Below, in pieces: positions 7,081 to 8,525 of a stretch of DNA of 8,525 bases (positions are counted from its first letter, which is position 1; each line of letters begins with the position of its first letter). Source of the DNA: Caldifarciminota bacterium UBA2202 (GTDB lineage: Bacteria; Hydrothermota; 32-111). The DNA is taken from NCBI GenBank assembly GCA_002327905.1, contig DCUY01000076.1, positions 1-8,525 of the forward strand, given 5' to 3'. Under the pieces are notes generated by a model. That model was not told the origin of the DNA. It saw only the letters and a program-made list of their open reading frames with translations, and searched no databases. The position numbers were made by a program, and so were the translations under genes.

Positions 7081-7323
7081 TCACTCCTTTTCTATACTGT
7101 TAAATATGTTTTCCTTAAGTCTCTTCTTCTCTGTTTTTGTAAGACTCTCCCTGCTCTTTTTGCAGAGAGAAAGAATTGATTCCATCTTTTTCAGTTCCCC
7201 TCTGCATTCCGGACATTCTCTGAGATGAGCTTCAATCTCTTCACAGCATTTTCCGGTCAACTCATTATCAATGTAACCGCAGAGGTTTTTTAAAATTTCC
7301 AAACATTTCTTACTTTCCTTCAT
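7081..7323 (-). CDS. Zinc-binding anti-sigma factor, RsrA-like redox switch candidate
   Basis: This 80-residue soluble protein has no membrane segment. It carries the zinc-binding anti-sigma signature His33-x3-Cys37-x2-Cys40. Adding Cys7, 26 residues before the His, gives the same Cys-His-Cys-Cys set and spacing as the zinc ligands of Streptomyces RsrA (Cys11, His37, Cys41, Cys44). Cys27 matches RsrA Cys31, and the intervening EIL and LDxE-like residues also align without gaps. Extra cysteines are at 15, 26 and 54. In RsrA, oxidation forms a disulfide, zinc is lost and the sigma factor is freed. The same is inferred here, not shown. The gene overlaps the end of the sigma gene by 14 nt and has AAAAGGA 6 nt before its ATG, so the pair should be made together. 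Thiol-redox genes follow it directly. Confidence 0.87.
   Translation of the reverse strand: MKESKKCLEILKNLCGYIDNELTGKCCEEIEAHLRECPECRGELKKMESILSLCKKSRESLTKTEKKRLKENIFNSIEKE
7084..7090 (-). promoter_or_regulatory. Shine-Dalgarno that decides the PDO start
   Basis: AAAGGAG on the minus strand precedes ATG 7078 by 5 nt and overlaps the in-frame GTG at 7084, excluding the GTG as the likely start. It lies in the last codons of the anti-sigma gene. Confidence 0.75.
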
Positions 7324-7849
7324 TAAGCATCCTTTTTAAAAGCATTCTTGCTCTGTAAAGCCGTGTTTTGACTCCTCCTTCAGACAAATTCGCGATTTCC
7401 GAAATCTCCTTCAAAGATAATCCGTCAACATCCTTAAGCACAAGAACTTCCCTGAAGCTTTCAGGAAGTTTTTTAAGAGCGGAATTGACTCTCTCCCTTA
7501 CGCCCTCTTTCTCTTTCTCTTCATAAATATCAGGTATATTTTTCTCTTCGTCAATAATGTCAAGATCAAAGAAAAGAAATCTTTTTTCTTTTCTGAATCT
7601 CTCTCTCGCCTCATTCAAAGCTATTGCCACAAGATAAGTGTAGAGAGAAGACTCTCCTTTAAATCTCGGAGCCGCCTTGAAAGCCTTCAGAAAAGTATTC
7701 TGAAGTATGTCGAGGGAATCATCTCTGTTAAGCACCATTTTATAAATGATATTGTAGAGTCTTTCAGAGTATTCTTCAACTATTTCAGAGAACGCTTCCT
7801 TGTCCTGATTTTTAAATTTTTCAATCAACTCTTTATCTATTAGACGCAT
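7310..7849 (-). CDS. ECF-family RNA polymerase sigma factor
   Basis: This 179-residue sigma factor has only regions 2 and 4, as group IV (ECF) factors do. Region 2 spans about 20-88, with the core-binding DILQNTFLKAF segment (47-57) and the -10 recognition segment FKGESSLYTYL. An acidic linker covers about 96-118. Region 4 spans about 118-172, with the helix-turn-helix at 144-168 (LSLKEISEIANLSEGGVKTR) for -35 recognition. It overlaps its anti-sigma gene by 14 nt and heads the thiol-redox genes, so by gene order it is a SigR-like candidate for a disulfide-stress response. The ribosome site is weak (GGAAAATT before ATG), which may mean it is partly coupled to the upstream gene 16 nt away. No clear ECF-type promoter motif is visible upstream to prove autoregulation. 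Confidence 0.92.
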   Translation of the reverse strand: MRLIDKELIEKFKNQDKEAFSEIVEEYSERLYNIIYKMVLNRDDSLDILQNTFLKAFKAAPRFKGESSLYTYLVAIALNEARERFRKEKRFLFFDLDIIDEEKNIPDIYEEKEKEGVRERVNSALKKLPESFREVLVLKDVDGLSLKEISEIANLSEGGVKTRLYRARMLLKRMLNEGK

Positions 7850-7865
7850 AATTTTCCAAAAGGTT

Positions 7866-8297
7866 TCAATAAAATGCAGTAAAATATCCGTTAAGTCGTT
7901 TTTTGTACCATGAATCGCTCAGATTATCTATCACAACCCCCCTTGAAGTCGAAGCATGAATGAATTTATTGTTTCCCACAAGAATTCCGACATGGTTCGG
8001 ATTATTGAAAGTGACAATATCGCCAATTGACGGATTCTTTGTCTTTTTGAATGATTTTTCCATTTCAGTCACTGTGCGCGGAATATCAATCCCGTTTCTT
8101 TTATAAATAAACTGTGTGAATCCGGAGCAGTCAAAACCTTTTGCAGAAGTGCCTCCATATTTATAAGGAGTCCCTATATATTTTTTTGCATCATTTACAA
8201 TGGATTGTCTGACAGTATTAACTCTTCCTTTTGCAGAAGAGACACAGCCTGTCAAAATCAAAATTAGAATAATCACTGAATAAATTCTTTTGTTCAC
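7866..8297 (-). CDS. NlpC/P60-family cell-wall peptidase, lipoprotein
   Basis: This is a 143-residue lipoprotein with an NlpC/P60 domain, a family that cleaves peptide cross-bridges or stems of peptidoglycan. The signal peptide ends in a lipobox LTGC with lipid-modified Cys18. The domain fills the rest: GTPYKYGG (42-49), catalytic Cys57 in DCSG, His102 in NHVGI and the third residue His114 in FIHAS, so the triad is complete. The length fits a minimal single-domain member. No ATG is available. GTG at 8297 is chosen, and TTG at 8300 is equally in frame; a stop at 8309-8307 rules out anything longer. No Shine-Dalgarno is visible. It is the first gene of the minus-strand cluster, 16 nt ahead of the sigma gene, and may link wall remodelling to the stress operon or simply share its transcript. 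Confidence 0.88.
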   Translation of the reverse strand: MNKRIYSVIILILILTGCVSSAKGRVNTVRQSIVNDAKKYIGTPYKYGGTSAKGFDCSGFTQFIYKRNGIDIPRTVTEMEKSFKKTKNPSIGDIVTFNNPNHVGILVGNNKFIHASTSRGVVIDNLSDSWYKKRLNGYFTAFY

Positions 8298-8303
8298 CAA
8301 AAA

Positions 8304-8332
8304 ATATTATCACAACATATAATTAAAATCAA
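8304..8332 (-). promoter_or_regulatory. Possible sigma70-type promoter of the minus-strand operon
   Basis: Reading the minus strand, TTGATT (8332-8327) and TAATAT (8309-8304) are separated by 17 nt. Each matches 4 of 6 consensus bases. A start about 7 nt downstream would fall at the GTG start codon itself, consistent with a leaderless transcript and with the lack of a ribosome site. FCB bacteria often use other promoter elements, so this is tentative. Confidence 0.3.
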
Positions 8333-8364
8333 TGATATAAAATATGGCGGGGTTGGCCAGATAA

Positions 8365-8424
8365 ACGCCGTGTGCCGTGTACCGTATACCGTATGCCGTG
8401 TACCGTGAGCCTTGTGCCGTGAGC
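8365..8424. repeat. 7-bp tandem repeat array, CCGT-containing
   Basis: Eight consecutive 7-bp units each carry CCGT (once CCTT) in the same place, with CC recurring every 7 bases from 8368 to 8418. Units read ACGCCGT, GTGCCGT, GTACCGT, ATACCGT, ATGCCGT, GTACCGT, GAGCCTT, GTGCCGT, then a decayed GAGC. The first three bases vary mainly by G/A and T/A changes. The array is much more GC-rich than its surroundings and lies upstream of the operon's first gene. It has no spacers and no coding sense. Confidence 0.85.
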
Positions 8425-8433
8425 AGAAAAACA

Positions 8434-8468
8434 GTTAATAGTTTATAGTTTATAGTTTATGGTTAAAA
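8434..8468. repeat. Second 7-bp tandem repeat array, GTTTATA type
   Basis: Five 7-bp units follow one another: GTTAATA, GTTTATA, GTTTATA, GTTTATG, GTTAAAA. The period is the same as in the array 10 bp to the left, but the unit is unrelated and AT-rich, and the two arrays are out of phase by one base. It contains no gene. Confidence 0.85.
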
Positions 8469-8478
8469 TGCGGGGACA

Positions 8479-8518
8479 AAATCAAATACATTCAATCAAC
8501 ACAAACAACATTTGATTT
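8479..8518. repeat. 9-bp inverted repeat at the right edge
   Basis: AAATCAAAT (8479-8487) and ATTTGATTT (8510-8518) are exact reverse complements separated by 22 nt. The stem is AT-only apart from one C:G pair and the loop is long, so a stable terminator is unlikely. A protein-binding dyad or the tail of a repeat unit is possible. The neighbouring gene to the right is outside the window. Confidence 0.35.
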
Positions 8519-8525
8519 GATTCTG

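Noticed and set aside
7079..7084. GTG start at 7084 for the PDO gene
   Set aside because: The GTG overlaps the AAAGGAG ribosome site that is correctly spaced for the ATG at 7078.
8365..8468. CRISPR-like array
   Set aside because: Units are 7 bp in direct tandem with no spacers, which is a microsatellite-type repeat.

Overview
The window is AT-rich bacterial DNA, probably from a member of the FCB superphylum (Bacteroidetes and relatives, or an uncultured relative such as Cloacimonetes, Delongbacteria or WOR-3-type lineages). The main reason is a 1425-residue secreted C25 (gingipain-family) peptidase that ends in what looks like a type IX secretion sorting domain. The lineage is inference; there is no rRNA or marker gene to settle it.

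Layout. Positions 1-110 are a GC-rich scrap of unclear origin. Positions 111-360 are an AT-rich intergenic stretch without a gene. Positions 373-4650 (+) hold the large C25 peptidase: signal peptide, propeptide-like region, C25 catalytic domain, Ig/carboxypeptidase-regulatory-like middle, FG-GAP/VCBS-type beta-propeller repeats with a 47-residue period, and C-terminal sorting domain. A perfect 10-bp hairpin at 4670-4693 sits where this gene converges with a tightly packed minus-strand cluster. Read in its own direction, that cluster is: NlpC/P60 lipoprotein (8297-7866), ECF sigma factor (7849-7310), small zinc-finger anti-sigma factor (7323-7081), two-domain protein disulfide oxidoreductase (7078-6431), thioredoxin reductase (6423-5464), YruB-type glutaredoxin (5454-5218) and TlpA/ResA-like lipoprotein thioredoxin (5221-4703). 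Gaps are 2-16 nt or are replaced by 4- and 14-nt overlaps, so it is very likely one operon. Positions 8301-8525 hold a possible promoter, two different arrays of 7-bp tandem repeats and a 9-bp inverted repeat.

How the genes fit together. The anti-sigma factor matches, without gaps, the Cys/His pattern of Streptomyces RsrA, the thiol-disulfide switch that controls SigR. Here the sigma/anti-sigma pair is joined to the kind of genes SigR controls in actinobacteria (thioredoxin reductase and thiol-disulfide carriers). The simplest model is a self-contained disulfide-stress operon: oxidation of the anti-sigma zinc centre frees the sigma factor, which raises cytoplasmic (PDO, glutaredoxin, TrxB) and envelope (TlpA lipoprotein) thiol-reducing capacity. 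The TrxB lacks the arginine cluster that normally binds the 2'-phosphate of NADPH, so its electron donor is in question. No transmembrane electron carrier (CcdA/DsbD) and no single-domain thioredoxin are present in the window.
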